In this document: positions 31,392 to 41,226 of the stretch, piece by piece
Layout: every line of letters begins with the position of its first letter
How positions within the stretch are numbered: the stretch's first letter is position 1
The notes under the pieces: model-generated
Seen by the model: only the letters and a program-made list of their open reading frames with translations
Database searches by the model: none
What the model was told of the DNA's origin: nothing
Made by a program: the position numbers and the translations under genes
Origin: JAHJFW01 sp038065635
GTDB taxonomy: Bacteria; Patescibacteriota; Patescibacteriia; 2-12-FULL-60-25
Length of the DNA: 43,045 nt
Direction of reading: 5' to 3'
Assembly (NCBI GenBank): GCA_038065635.1
Contig: JBBTQP010000027.1
Coordinates: 1 to 43,045 of the forward strand

Positions 31392-34300
31392 ATGTCCACA
31401 CGTTTCCGACGTCAGGCGCCGAAAGACGCCGAGCGACGCTATTTCACAGCGTCGCGAGATGCCATGGCGCTTCCGGACCTCATTGAGGTTCAGAAGCAAA
31501 GCTACCGTTGGTTTTTAGAGGAAGGGATTAGAGAGCTGTTTGGAGAGATTTCCCCGATCAAAGATTTTATTGGTCGGGATCTTGAAGTTTGGTTCACGGA
31601 TTATTTTTTCGATGAACCAAAGTTCGACGAACAAACTTCAAAGGCGAAAAAAGTCAATTACGAATCGCCGCTTCGCGTTAAGACGAAACTCATCAACAAA
31701 CGCACGGGCGAATCAAAAGAGCAGGAAGTTTATCTCGGCGATCTTCCGGTAATGACCGATCGAGGCACGTTCGTGGTAAACGGAGTGGAGCGCGTTATCG
31801 TTTCGCAGCTCGTCCGATCAGCCGGTGCGTTTTTTACTGCGGAAGTTTCACGAGGTCGCCGTTATTACGGAGCGAAGGTAATTCCTAATCGCGGCGCATG
31901 GCTTGAATTCGAGACCGACGGCAATAACGTCATCTGGGTGAAGATCGATCGTAAGCGAAAAGTGTCGGCAATGTCGCTTCTTCGCGCTTTCGGTTATGGA
32001 ACGGACGAGTTGATCAAAGAACTTTTTACTGACATAGACATCCATCCGATCAATCACTACATAGAAGCGTCGATCGCGAAGGACGTCGCGAAAAGCGAAG
32101 AGGAAGGAACCATCGAAGTGTATAAGAGAATTCGTCCTGGAGATTTGGCGACCGCGGAAAACGCGCAGTCTCTTATTCACTCCATGTTTTTTAATTTCGA
32201 TCGCTACGACCTCGGACCGGTTGGACGATATAAATTCAATCAGAGGTTCGGAATGGGATCGGCAGACGACGACGTATCAAAAGAAGAGAACCGCATTTTG
32301 AGCAAGGAAGATCTTGTCCGCATTTTGAAAGAAGTTATTCGACTCAACAACACACAGGAAGAACCGGACGACGTTGACCACCTTGGAAACCGCCGCGTTC
32401 GCGCGATAGGCGAGTTGGTTCAGGGACGTTTCCGCATAGGTCTCGCTCGAATGGAGCGCATCGTGAAGGATCGTATGTCTACGCAGGACATCGCGACTAT
32501 CACGCCGGCTAAACTCATCAACGCGCGGCCGGTCATCGGATCAGTTCGAGAGTTTTTCATGAGCTCGCAGTTGTCGCAGTTCATGGATCAGACGAATCCG
32601 CTTTCCGAACTCGAACACAAGCGCCGACTTTCAGCCATGGGTCCGGGAGGGCTTTCGCGAGAACGCGCTGGCTTTGACGTTCGCGACGTGCACCGAACTC
32701 ACTACGGCCGCATTTGTCCGATCGCGTCTCCGGAAGGACCGAACATCGGGCTCGTCGGACACTTGGCTTGCTATGCGCGCATCAACGATTACGGGTTCAT
32801 CGAAACTCCATATCGCAAAGTGAAGAACTGGGCAGAGAACGATGGGAAAGACGGCGTTGGCGAAACTCTTCGCGCGGACGTTACGGATGGAGAAGGAAAA
32901 GTCGTTGCAAAATCAGGCGAAGAGATCGACAAGAAGATGGCGGAAAAATTCACGAAGATTTCAATCACGAAACTTCCTGTAGTTCCGCGAGTCACAAGCG
33001 AGATCGTATATTTGAACGCCTTCACGGAAGAACGCGGAACCACGGCTCCGGCAACGACTCCGATCGGAAAAGACGGACGATTTGTTCACGACCGCGTCAG
33101 CGTACGTAAGAACGGTGAGCCAACGATCGTGGATGCGCACGAAATTGATTACGTCGACGTTTCATCCAAGCAGATTTTGTCCATCGGTACGTCGCTAATT
33201 CCATTCGTGGAACACGATGATGGTCAGCGCGCTTTGATGGGAACCAACATGCAACGCCAGGCCGTTCCGTGTATCAAGCCGGACGCTCCGATCGTGGGAA
33301 CCGGAGTGGAACGCCGCGCGGCGATCGACGCGGGCGATGTTATCGTGGCGCCGGACGATGGAGTTATCGTATCAGTGTCAGCTAATCACGTTGAGATTCA
33401 AACGCAAGACGGACAGATGCGCCGCTACGATCTTGAGAAATTCCAACGCTCAAACAATTCAACATGTCTCAGTCAGCATCCGCGCGTTGATAAGGGGCAG
33501 AAGGTTTACGCGGGTGAAGTTTTAGTTGACGGCACATCGTGCCAGGGCGGAGAACTCGCGCTCGGACAAAACTTGCTTTGCGCCTTCCTTTCGTGGGACG
33601 GATATAACTATGAAGACGCTATCATTTTGTCGGATCGGTTGGTTCACGAAGATCGTTTCACTTCCATTCATATCGAGCACTATCCGATCGACGTTCGCGA
33701 CACAAAATTAGGCGCGGAGGTTGTAACATCCGACATCCCTAACGTATCCGAAGAAAAATTGAAGAATCTCGACGAACAGGGAATCGTCCGCATCGGAGCC
33801 GAAGTAAAATCCGGAGACATATTGGTTGGAAAAATTACGCCGAAGGGAGAGACGGATCTTTCCGCGGAAGAAAAATTGCTTCGCGCGATTTTCGGAGAGA
33901 AGGCGCGCGACGTTCGCGACTCATCTCTTTATCTCCAGCACGGCGAACACGGAAAAGTGGTCGGCATCACGGTATTCTCGCGCGAAGCAGGAGATAAATT
34001 GCAGCCGGGCGTCATCAAGCAGATCGTCGTTGCAATCGCAGACCAGCGCAAAGTACAGGTTGGAGATAAACTTGCCGGCCGCCATGGTAACAAGGGCGTA
34101 ATTTCGAAGATCGTACCGATCGCTGACATGCCGTTCCTCGAGGACGGAACCCCGGTCGACGTTATTCTTTCTCCACTTGGAGTCGTGTCGCGTATGAACC
34201 TCGGTCAGATTCTTGAAACGCACCTCGGTCTTGCGGCGAACGCCTTGGGATACACTGTCGCGACTCCGGTTTTTGACGGGGTGCCGGAAGAAATAATCAG

Positions 34301-34841
34301 AGCGGAGTTGAAGAAGGCCGATCTTCCGGAAGACGGAACGGTCACCGTGTACGACGGCCGCACCGGTGAGGCGTATGATCACAAACCCACGGTCGGTTAC
34401 ATTTATATTCTAAAACTGAATCACATGGTGGAGGACAAGATTCACCAGCGTTCGATCGGACCGTACTCGCTCATAACGCAGCAGCCACTCGGTGGAAAGG
34501 CGCAATCCGGAGGTCAGCGTTTCGGAGAAATGGAAGTGTGGGCGCTTGAAGCTTACGGCGCGGCGCACACTTTGCAGGAAATTCTCACGATCAAATCTGA
34601 CGACGTTCCAGGTCGCTCAAAGGCGTACGAATCGATCATAAAGGGAGAACCGATCAGAAAGGTTAACGTACCGGAATCGTTCAACGTGCTCGTACGCGAG
34701 CTCAAAGGCCTGTGTCTTGATGTCGAGCTCTTGAAAGACGGTCATCGCATAGAAGAATCCGGCCCGCACCCTGCGGATTTTCGTCCTCGACCAACCTTGG
34801 TAAACCCAGATGAGCCGCATTGGGGATCGAATGAAAGCTAA
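31392..34841 (+). CDS. rpoB: RNA polymerase beta subunit
   Basis: 1149 residues, the compact form without the large lineage-specific insertions of proteobacteria. Conserved blocks are in order: DLIEVQKQSYRWFLEEG at the N-terminus, SQLVRSAGAFF, the rifampicin region SQLSQFMDQTNPLSELEHKRRLSAMGPGG, HYGRICPIASPEGPNIGL, GYNYEDAIILSD, GRHGNKGVISKI and GGKAQSGGQRFGEMEVWALEAYGA. In the rifampicin region the usual contacts S, Q, D, H and R are seen. Start ATG 31392 (MSTRFRRQ) is followed by a normal beta N-terminus. It is 12 nt before rpoC, in one operon. Confidence 0.98.
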   Translation: MSTRFRRQAPKDAERRYFTASRDAMALPDLIEVQKQSYRWFLEEGIRELFGEISPIKDFIGRDLEVWFTDYFFDEPKFDEQTSKAKKVNYESPLRVKTKLINKRTGESKEQEVYLGDLPVMTDRGTFVVNGVERVIVSQLVRSAGAFFTAEVSRGRRYYGAKVIPNRGAWLEFETDGNNVIWVKIDRKRKVSAMSLLRAFGYGTDELIKELFTDIDIHPINHYIEASIAKDVAKSEEEGTIEVYKRIRPGDLATAENAQSLIHSMFFNFDRYDLGPVGRYKFNQRFGMGSADDDVSKEENRILSKEDLVRILKEVIRLNNTQEEPDDVDHLGNRRVRAIGELVQGRFRIGLARMERIVKDRMSTQDIATITPAKLINARPVIGSVREFFMSSQLSQFMDQTNPLSELEHKRRLSAMGPGGLSRERAGFDVRDVHRTHYGRICPIASPEGPNIGLVGHLACYARINDYGFIETPYRKVKNWAENDGKDGVGETLRADVTDGEGKVVAKSGEEIDKKMAEKFTKISITKLPVVPRVTSEIVYLNAFTEERGTTAPATTPIGKDGRFVHDRVSVRKNGEPTIVDAHEIDYVDVSSKQILSIGTSLIPFVEHDDGQRALMGTNMQRQAVPCIKPDAPIVGTGVERRAAIDAGDVIVAPDDGVIVSVSANHVEIQTQDGQMRRYDLEKFQRSNNSTCLSQHPRVDKGQKVYAGEVLVDGTSCQGGELALGQNLLCAFLSWDGYNYEDAIILSDRLVHEDRFTSIHIEHYPIDVRDTKLGAEVVTSDIPNVSEEKLKNLDEQGIVRIGAEVKSGDILVGKITPKGETDLSAEEKLLRAIFGEKARDVRDSSLYLQHGEHGKVVGITVFSREAGDKLQPGVIKQIVVAIADQRKVQVGDKLAGRHGNKGVISKIVPIADMPFLEDGTPVDVILSPLGVVSRMNLGQILETHLGLAANALGYTVATPVFDGVPEEIIRAELKKADLPEDGTVTVYDGRTGEAYDHKPTVGYIYILKLNHMVEDKIHQRSIGPYSLITQQPLGGKAQSGGQRFGEMEVWALEAYGAAHTLQEILTIKSDDVPGRSKAYESIIKGEPIRKVNVPESFNVLVRELKGLCLDVELLKDGHRIEESGPHPADFRPRPTLVNPDEPHWGSNES

Positions 34842-34853
34842 CCAACGACCTTT

Positions 34854-37800
34854 ATGACATTTTTCCAAACGGAAAACATTAAAACCACGGACTTCGACGC
34901 CATCCGTCTGAAGCTCGCCTCGCCGGAGGTGATTCGTAATTGGTCGTATGGTGAGATCACGAAGCCGGAGACCATTAACTATCGCACGCAGAAACCGGAA
35001 AAGTCCGGGTTGTTTGCAGAGGAAATTTTCGGGCCTTCCAAAGATTGGGAATGTTATTGCGGAAAGTATAAGAAGATTCGATATAAGGGGATCGTGTGCG
35101 ACAAGTGCGGAGTGGAAGTTACGCACTCGCTTGTTCGCCGCGAACGCATGGGGCACATCGAACTCGCCGCATCGGTTTCGCATATTTGGTTTTTGCGCGG
35201 CGTACCGTCACGCATAGGAACGGTTCTCGACATGTCTGTTCAGGCGCTCGAGAAAATCGTTTACTTCGCGTCGTTTATCGTCACTGACGTAAACGAAGGT
35301 CTTCGTTTGCAGACGGTCGAGCAGGTTCGAACGGAATACAAGAACAAACGAAAATCCATCGAATCGGAATTTGCTCGCGAATTGGAAAGAGCGGAACAAA
35401 AGGCGGAGAAAAAAGAACAGGAAAAGGAACTCGAACGTATTCAGGAATCTAAAGAGCGACGTCTTGAGGAATTGGAAGAAGATTTTTCGCAGACTGAAAA
35501 GGAATTGAAAGATCTCAAGCCGTTGAAGATTTTGTCCGAGAATGAATATCACGATCTGTCGCTCAAGTACGGCCATGTTTTCGAAGCTAAGATAGGCGCC
35601 GAAGGCATTGACGAACTCATGAAAAAAATCGACGTGGAAGCCACCATCAACTCACTTCAAGAGGAATTGGAAGACGCGTCCGAGGCGAAACACGATCGAA
35701 TCATACGTCGCCTGAAACTTTTGAAATCTTTGTGGATTCAAAAATTGGAACCGCACTGGATGATTCTTAAAGCTCTTCCTGTCATTCCTCCGGATTTGCG
35801 TCCTATGGTTGCGCTCGACGGCGGAAGATTCGCCACGTCCGACTTGAACGATCTTTATCGCCGCGTCATCAACCGCAACAATCGTTTGAAACGGTTGCTT
35901 GAGTTGAATGCTCCGGAAGTCATCACGAGAAACGAAAAACGCATGTTGCAGGAAGCCGTGGACGCGTTAATCGATAACAGCGCGCGCCATTCCAAGACCG
36001 TAATCGCGGCAACAGGAAAAAAGCGCCAGCTCAAATCACTCGCCGATATCTTGAAAGGAAAGCAAGGACGTTTTCGTCAGAACTTGCTTGGAAAACGTAT
36101 CGACTATTCCGGACGTTCAGTTATCGTGGTCGGGCCGACTCTGGAATTCCATCAATGCGGTTTGCCGAAAATCATGGCTCTGGAATTATTCAAGCCGTTT
36201 ATCATTGCAGAACTCATCAAGCGCGAATTGGTGCACAACATCCGCTCCGCAAATCGTTATATAGAAGCCGACCACGCGGAGGTTTGGGATATTCTTGAAA
36301 ATATCGCGGCGGACGCTGTCGTGCTTTTGAACCGCGCTCCAACGCTTCACCGTCTTGGTATTCAAGGATTCCAACCGGTGTTGATCGAAGGTAAAGCCAT
36401 TCAGATTCACCCCATGGTTTGTCCGGCTTTCAACGCGGACTTCGACGGAGACCAGATGGCCGTTCACATACCGCTTACGCAAGAAGCTCGCGAGGAAGCG
36501 AAGAACATGATGCTTTCTACGCGCAACCTTTTGAAGCCCGCCACCGGACAGCCGGTTGCGCGTCCTGATCGCGACATCGCGTGGGGGTGTTATTACATGA
36601 CGACTCTGATTGAGCCCGTTGACGGCAAAGTTAAAACTTTCGGTTCCGCGGCAGAAGCGATTTACACTTACCAACTCGGAAAGCTCTCGATCCGTGAAAA
36701 AATCAAGACACGACTTCGCGCCGGAGAGGGCATTATTGAAACCAACGTCGGTCGCGTAGTTCTGTCGGATTTGTTTCCTAAAGAAGTTGGATTCCGCAAC
36801 GAAACAATCGGAACTAAACAGCTCGGTGAAATCACGCGCATGTGTTTGGAGCTTCGCGGGTTCGACCGTACGGCTCGCTTTTTGGACGAAGTGAAAAATC
36901 TTGGTTTCGCCTATATCACCAAATCCGGTTTTTCGTACGGTATGGGAGACCTTCCAATTCTTACGACTAAAAAGGCGTTGCTCGACGAAGCTGATAAGAA
37001 GGTTGAGATTATTGAAGATCAGTATAAGGATGGGTTGCTGACTAAAAAGGAGAGATACACGCAGATCATCAAAGTTTGGTCCGACGTTAAGGATCGCATT
37101 CAGAAAATTTCAAAGGAATCGCTCGACAAGGAAGGCACGGTGTTCTCCATGATCGATTCAGGCGCGCGCGGATCAGTGGGTCAGCTCACGAACGCCATCG
37201 GTATGAAGGGCTTGGTCGCAAACCCGGCCGGTGAAATTATCGAGCTTCCGATCAAGTCGTCGTTGCGCGAAGGTTTGAACGTGTTGGAATACTTTATCTC
37301 TTCTCACGGTACTCGAAAGGGTTTGACAGACACGGCTCTTAAGACCGCTAACGCCGGTTATCTGACGCGCCGCTTGGTGGACGTTGCGCAGGACGTAATA
37401 ATCACTTCCGAAGATTGTGGAGACACGGAAGGCGTGACGTTGACGCATGATGAATGCGAAGAAATTGGCGAGCCCCTTCTGACCCGTTTGCTCGGTCGCG
37501 TTACGTTGAAGGATATAAAGGATCCGGTTACAAAGAAGACGGTCGTGAAAAAAGGTACGGTAATTACGGAAGAAAATCATCGTCAATTGCAGGCGCTTTC
37601 CGAGCCGCTAAAGACCGCGCAAGTACGATCGGTTTTGACTTGCCAACTTCGTTCCGGTCTTTGTCGCCTATGTTACGGTTATGACTTGGCTTACAATCAA
37701 CTCGTCAAAATGGGAACCGCCGTCGGAATCATGGCCGCGCAGTCCATCGGTGAGCCCGGAACGCAGCTCACTATGCGTACATTCCACACGGGTGGCGTGG

Positions 37801-38783
37801 CCGGTTCGGACATTACGCAGGGTTTGCCGCGCGTCGACGAATTGTTCGAGGCACGTCCTCCGAAGCACAAAGCTGTTATCGCTGATGCCGCAGGAAAGGC
37901 GACCGTAGTTCATGGCGAACGTCGAATGATAGAAACTGCGACAGGAGAAAAATTGCTCGACACTGAATCCGGCGGACGCGCCATTCATATCGCGACCATC
38001 GCGGTTGATTCGGACAGCCATTCCGCAAAGAGCGACACGTCAATCGTTGTTAAGGACGGCGCCAAGGTAAAAGTCGGCGACGTGCTTATCAAAGAAAAGA
38101 ATGGGAACGAAACGCTTGCAGAGCATGACGGCGTAGCGTCTCTCTCAGGAAAGAAAGTAATAGTAACGTGGGAAGGTCCTTCTGTTCGCGAGCTTCCTGT
38201 CACCACCGGACTTCAGATCTACGTTAAAGACGGTGATGAAGTTCGTGTTGGTGATCAGCTCACGGAAGGGCACCTCGACCTTCTCCAGCTGTTCCGCTTG
38301 AAGGGGCAGGACGCGGTTATGCGATATTTGCTCCGCGAAGTTCTCTACATCTACGCTTCGCAGGGTCAAAAACTTAACGCTAAACACATCGAGATCATCA
38401 TTCGTCAGATGTTCTCGCGTTCATACGTGAAGGACGCCGGCGATAGTGATCTTTTGCCCGGAGAAGTGGTGGAAAAACTTCGCGCCCTCGTGGAGAACGA
38501 GCGCGTCGTCGATGCCGGCAAACGTCCAGCAACCTTGGAAGATTTGTTTATGGGAATTACGAAAGTATCGCTCACCACCGAATCGTTCCTATCCGCCGCT
38601 TCGTTCCAAGAGACGGCTCGCGTCCTCATCAACGCCGCCGTTACCGGAAAGATAGACCGGCTCGAAGGATTAAAGGAAAACGTCATCATCGGCCGCCTGA
38701 TTCCGTCTGGAACAGGGTTCGGAGATGTACACATCAAATATTCCAAAGCCAAGCCAAAGGTGGAAAAAGAAGAAGTCGCGTAA
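34854..38783 (+). CDS. rpoC: RNA polymerase beta' subunit
   Basis: 1309 residues. The N-terminal zinc ribbon is CYCGKYKKIRYKGIVCDKCG, the catalytic Mg-binding loop is NADFDGDQMAVH, and the bridge/trigger regions are recognisable (AAQSIGEPGTQLTMRTFHTGG). The second zinc site uses C-E-D-C-type residues near SEDCGDTEG and TCQLRSGLCRLCYG. A charged coiled segment around residues 160-215 (RELERAEQKAEKKEQEKELERI) lies in the clamp region. A strong terminator follows. No sign of frame disruption. Confidence 0.98.
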   Translation: MTFFQTENIKTTDFDAIRLKLASPEVIRNWSYGEITKPETINYRTQKPEKSGLFAEEIFGPSKDWECYCGKYKKIRYKGIVCDKCGVEVTHSLVRRERMGHIELAASVSHIWFLRGVPSRIGTVLDMSVQALEKIVYFASFIVTDVNEGLRLQTVEQVRTEYKNKRKSIESEFARELERAEQKAEKKEQEKELERIQESKERRLEELEEDFSQTEKELKDLKPLKILSENEYHDLSLKYGHVFEAKIGAEGIDELMKKIDVEATINSLQEELEDASEAKHDRIIRRLKLLKSLWIQKLEPHWMILKALPVIPPDLRPMVALDGGRFATSDLNDLYRRVINRNNRLKRLLELNAPEVITRNEKRMLQEAVDALIDNSARHSKTVIAATGKKRQLKSLADILKGKQGRFRQNLLGKRIDYSGRSVIVVGPTLEFHQCGLPKIMALELFKPFIIAELIKRELVHNIRSANRYIEADHAEVWDILENIAADAVVLLNRAPTLHRLGIQGFQPVLIEGKAIQIHPMVCPAFNADFDGDQMAVHIPLTQEAREEAKNMMLSTRNLLKPATGQPVARPDRDIAWGCYYMTTLIEPVDGKVKTFGSAAEAIYTYQLGKLSIREKIKTRLRAGEGIIETNVGRVVLSDLFPKEVGFRNETIGTKQLGEITRMCLELRGFDRTARFLDEVKNLGFAYITKSGFSYGMGDLPILTTKKALLDEADKKVEIIEDQYKDGLLTKKERYTQIIKVWSDVKDRIQKISKESLDKEGTVFSMIDSGARGSVGQLTNAIGMKGLVANPAGEIIELPIKSSLREGLNVLEYFISSHGTRKGLTDTALKTANAGYLTRRLVDVAQDVIITSEDCGDTEGVTLTHDECEEIGEPLLTRLLGRVTLKDIKDPVTKKTVVKKGTVITEENHRQLQALSEPLKTAQVRSVLTCQLRSGLCRLCYGYDLAYNQLVKMGTAVGIMAAQSIGEPGTQLTMRTFHTGGVAGSDITQGLPRVDELFEARPPKHKAVIADAAGKATVVHGERRMIETATGEKLLDTESGGRAIHIATIAVDSDSHSAKSDTSIVVKDGAKVKVGDVLIKEKNGNETLAEHDGVASLSGKKVIVTWEGPSVRELPVTTGLQIYVKDGDEVRVGDQLTEGHLDLLQLFRLKGQDAVMRYLLREVLYIYASQGQKLNAKHIEIIIRQMFSRSYVKDAGDSDLLPGEVVEKLRALVENERVVDAGKRPATLEDLFMGITKVSLTTESFLSAASFQETARVLINAAVTGKIDRLEGLKENVIIGRLIPSGTGFGDVHIKYSKAKPKVEKEEVA

Positions 38784-38801
38784 TCTAAAACAAATAAAAC
38801 C

Positions 38802-38830
38802 AACCCGCCACGAGGCGGGTTTTGGTTTTA
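38802..38830 (+). terminator. Rho-independent terminator after rpoC
   Basis: AACCCGCC (38802-38809), loop ACGA, GGCGGGTT (38814-38821), then TTGGTTTT; the outer AAAACC/GGTTTT can extend the stem. Confidence 0.85.
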
Positions 38831-38868
38831 CGTTGTCTCGGTACGTTATTCGTGCGAATATTATATGC

Positions 38869-39372
38869 ATGAATCACCCCTCCATACGCATCCTCGGCAT
38901 TGATCCTGGTTTTGGCAGGACGGGACTTGGAGTAATAGATCTCTCCGGTGGGAATGCGACGCACGTTTGGCACGAAGTTATCGAGACTTCGAAAGAAGAG
39001 GATTTCTCCACTCGACTTATTGTAGTTCGAAATGACGTGGCGGAAGCTATTCGCCGTTTTTCTCCACAATGCGTGGCGGTAGAATCTCTCTTTTTTCAGA
39101 CTAACGTGCGGACGGCGATGAAAGTCGGGATGGCGCGAGGAGTTATTTTGCTTGCGATCGCGGATGCAGGAGTTCCGCTTATTGAATTGACTCCTAATCA
39201 AGTTAAGCAGGGGATTGCCGGGTGGGGAGGTGCGGATAAGCGGCAAGTGCAGGATATGGTGAAGCGATTGCTGAAGCTTTCTGTCGCGCCGAAACTGGAC
39301 GATGCGTCGGATGCTTTGGCGCTCGCGATTGTTGGCGGGTATGCGTGGAAGACTGGTACAATGCGCGCATGA
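38869..39372 (+). CDS. ruvC: Holliday junction resolvase RuvC
   Basis: Crossover junction endonuclease, 167 residues. The four acidic metal ligands are present: Asp12 in LGIDPGFGRTG, Glu72 in VAVESLFF, and the Asp pair in LDDASDALALAI (145, 148). TPNQVKQGIAGWGGADKRQVQDMV is the family DNA-binding/dimer segment. Start ATG 38869 is chosen over longer in-frame extensions that run back through the rpoC terminator. ruvA and ruvB are not adjacent. No SOS box is seen before it. Confidence 0.95.
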   Translation: MNHPSIRILGIDPGFGRTGLGVIDLSGGNATHVWHEVIETSKEEDFSTRLIVVRNDVAEAIRRFSPQCVAVESLFFQTNVRTAMKVGMARGVILLAIADAGVPLIELTPNQVKQGIAGWGGADKRQVQDMVKRLLKLSVAPKLDDASDALALAIVGGYAWKTGTMRA

Positions 39373-39398
39373 GAAACAATGGTTAGTTATTTCTCACT

Positions 39399-39496
39399 GT
39401 CATTCCCGTGAAGACGGGAATCCAGATTAAAAGGACGATTCAAATGTATATATGTATTATCTGCTGATTCTGGATTCCCGCCTACGCGGGAATGAC
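39399..39496. repeat. Palindromic repeat, GTCATTCCCGCG family
   Basis: Begins GTCATTCCCGTGAAGACGGG and ends CCTACGCGGGAATGAC, with inner AATCCAG/CTGGATT. It ends 8 nt before the galT-like start codon and so probably forms part of its mRNA leader. Confidence 0.88.
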
Positions 39497-39504
39497 AAAG
39501 AATT

Positions 39505-40413
39505 ATGAACAATGAAGAATCACATCTCATTCAAGATGATATTACGGGCGATTGGATAATCGTCGCTCCAGGGCGGAGGTTTAGGCCGGACGGGATGAAG
39601 AAGAAGCGCGGCAACGCGTTTGCTCCTAACGCAATCGAGCCGGAGCGGATTCTTGCTTCGTACGGGCGCGGTGAGAATCGCATGACTGTTGTTTCGAATC
39701 TTTTTCCGATTTTTCGTCCTGACTCAAAAGTTAGCGGTCGGCAGGAGATCGTTATTGAAGGAGCGAAGATAATGCCGTTTTGGAACGCTTCCGTGCCAAG
39801 AATCTCCGCGTTGCTCGACGCTTTTGTAGAGCGTTTTCGAGTGCTGCGTGGCGATAAGTCCATTCGCTACATCCAAGGATTTAAAAATGAGGGATTGCTG
39901 GCCGGCGCGTCACAGCCGCATCCGCATTCACAGATTTTTGCCATTTCATTTGTGCCGGAACGTTTGCGCGATGAGGCGGTTCGTCGGAAAAAAGCGTTGA
40001 AGCGGCTAGGTATGACGAGCCATGCGCACGCGCTCGCCGAAGCGACGTCTAGTCGAGTCGTTTTTTATGACAAAGCCGTCGTCGCGTTTACAAATCCAAC
40101 CGCGCGGTTTGCGTATGAAGTCCGAATAATGACTCGCCGCCGCATAGATAACATAACTCAAACAACTTCGGCCGAACGCGCGTCTCTCTCTCGTGCAATT
40201 CACTCGCTTTTGCCTTTGATGAAACTTCGGAAGCTTTCGTATAATTTCTTTTTTCACGATGTGTTAGACGAACGAGACGAGCATTTTGAAATACGATTCG
40301 TGCCGCGAGCGCAATTACCGGGCGGGTTTGAGCTTGATGCAGGAGTGTACGTAAATCCGGTTCCGCCGGAGATCGCGGCGGAGGAATATAGGAAAGCGAA
40401 AAAATATACTTGA
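39505..40413 (+). CDS. Galactose-1-phosphate uridylyltransferase-like protein (HIT superfamily)
   Basis: 302 residues. The active-site motif HPHSQ (139-143) in GASQPHPHSQIFA carries the nucleophilic histidine (second His) that forms the uridylyl intermediate; DDITGDWIIVAPGRRFRP at the N-terminus and YNFFFHD...FEIRFVPR at the C-terminus are typical of the family. It transfers UMP between UDP-glucose and galactose-1-phosphate in GalT; related enzymes use other nucleotides, so the exact substrate is open. The zinc-binding cysteines of E. coli GalT are not seen. Together with ugd it fits nucleotide-sugar supply for surface glycans. Confidence 0.85.
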   Translation: MNNEESHLIQDDITGDWIIVAPGRRFRPDGMKKKRGNAFAPNAIEPERILASYGRGENRMTVVSNLFPIFRPDSKVSGRQEIVIEGAKIMPFWNASVPRISALLDAFVERFRVLRGDKSIRYIQGFKNEGLLAGASQPHPHSQIFAISFVPERLRDEAVRRKKALKRLGMTSHAHALAEATSSRVVFYDKAVVAFTNPTARFAYEVRIMTRRRIDNITQTTSAERASLSRAIHSLLPLMKLRKLSYNFFFHDVLDERDEHFEIRFVPRAQLPGGFELDAGVYVNPVPPEIAAEEYRKAKKYT

Positions 40414-40414
40414 T

Positions 40415-40576
40415 GTCATCCTGAGGGCAAGTCGCCTGCCCGCCTTTGGAGGGGAGCGGCCGAAGGATCTTCAAGTTGTAACAGCATGCGTGACATTCAA
40501 TCCAGTGCCGGTTTCAGTTTGAAGATCCTTCGCTTCGCTCTTCCTCCTCCGTCGGAACCCCTTCGGGGAGGATGAC
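40415..40576. repeat. Palindromic repeat, GTCATCCTGAGG family
   Basis: Begins GTCATCCTGAGG and ends GGGGAGGATGAC, with inner arms CGAAGGATCTTCAA and TTGAAGATCCTTCG. Confidence 0.85.
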
Positions 40577-40587
40577 AGATTATTAAT

Positions 40588-40631
40588 CAAAAAAAGCACC
40601 GCGTCGACCATGCGGTCGTATCATCGGTGCT
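40588..40631 (-). terminator. Terminator of the ribbon-helix-helix gene
   Basis: On the minus strand AGCACCG (40625-40631) pairs with CGGTGCT (40595-40601), inner stem CGACC...GGTCG, followed by seven T. Confidence 0.85.
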
Positions 40632-40650
40632 ATCGAGCGTGGTTCGGAGG

Positions 40651-40896
40651 TTACTTGGATCGCTCGGAAAAGCTGGCGATCCTTTGTAAGACCCCAGAGA
40701 GGTCCTGAGAGATTTTCGACTTTGCGTTCGCGCCGCCTTGGGACGGCCGGTACCTTCCGAGGAAGTCGCGCAATGCCCTGTCGATAACCGCCTCCGGAGG
40801 TACTTCGTGCGCCGAGCAGAATTGCTCGAGCGCCGTCTTGGTAGACATTTGCAGTCTGATCGTAACAGACCCTAGAGGTGATTTCTTACGCGGCAT
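40651..40896 (-). CDS. Ribbon-helix-helix-type small DNA-binding protein
   Basis: 81 residues. MPRKKSPLGSVTIRLQMSTKTALEQFCSAHEVPPEAVIDRALRDFLGRY has the strand-helix-helix layout of CopG/MetJ-type regulators (TIRL strand, then two helices). A basic N-terminus and a polar C-terminal tail follow. AAGGAG precedes ATG 40896. It is divergent from the DGR target gene, with the two -35 boxes about 22 bp apart, so regulation of that gene is plausible but unproven. Confidence 0.7.
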   Translation of the reverse strand: MPRKKSPLGSVTIRLQMSTKTALEQFCSAHEVPPEAVIDRALRDFLGRYRPSQGGANAKSKISQDLSGVLQRIASFSERSK

Positions 40897-40952
40897 ATTA
40901 CGCGTACTCCTTTCGGATAGGCGAACAAAAACCGTGAAAGAACCCGTGTGAG

Positions 40953-40980
40953 ACTATCACCGTTTTAGCTCGACGGTCAA
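40953..40980 (-). promoter_or_regulatory. Promoter of the ribbon-helix-helix gene
   Basis: On the minus strand TTGACC (40975-40980), a 16-nt spacer and GATAGT (40953-40958). Confidence 0.6.
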
Positions 40981-41002
40981 CGCTTGGGAGTGCAAACCGC
41001 CC

Positions 41003-41031
41003 TTGACAAAACCCCTGTTTTGTGCTATATT
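41003..41031 (+). promoter_or_regulatory. Promoter of the DGR target gene
   Basis: Consensus -35 TTGACA (41003-41008), 17-nt spacer, -10 TATATT (41026-41031). Predicted leader about 190 nt. Confidence 0.85.
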
Positions 41032-41060
41032 GATTTTTAGAACATTGAAAAGAAAAGAGC

Positions 41061-41147
41061 TTGAAAACGGCTTATTTCAGATGACTTGTCATTCCCCCGA
41101 AAGCTTTCGGGGGAATCCATCCGTTGTCTGAAGCATGCCGTTTTCAA
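41061..41147 (+). promoter_or_regulatory. Long fold-back in the leader of the DGR target gene
   Basis: TTGAAAACGGC (41061-41071) pairs with GCCGTTTTCAA (41137-41147) and TTCAGA (41076-41081) with TCTGAA (41127-41132). The perfect palindrome ATTCCCCCGAAAG/CTTTCGGGGGAAT (41091-41116) sits at the tip and looks like a GTCATTCCCGCG-family core. A CCGCAC/GTGCGG hairpin follows at 41169-41183. Confidence 0.75.
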
Positions 41148-41226
41148 TCAAAAGGCAGGTTTGGTAATCCGCACGCTGTGCGGAACCCGGGCTAGTCGAC
41201 GGTATTCACAGGAAAGGCAGGTCACC

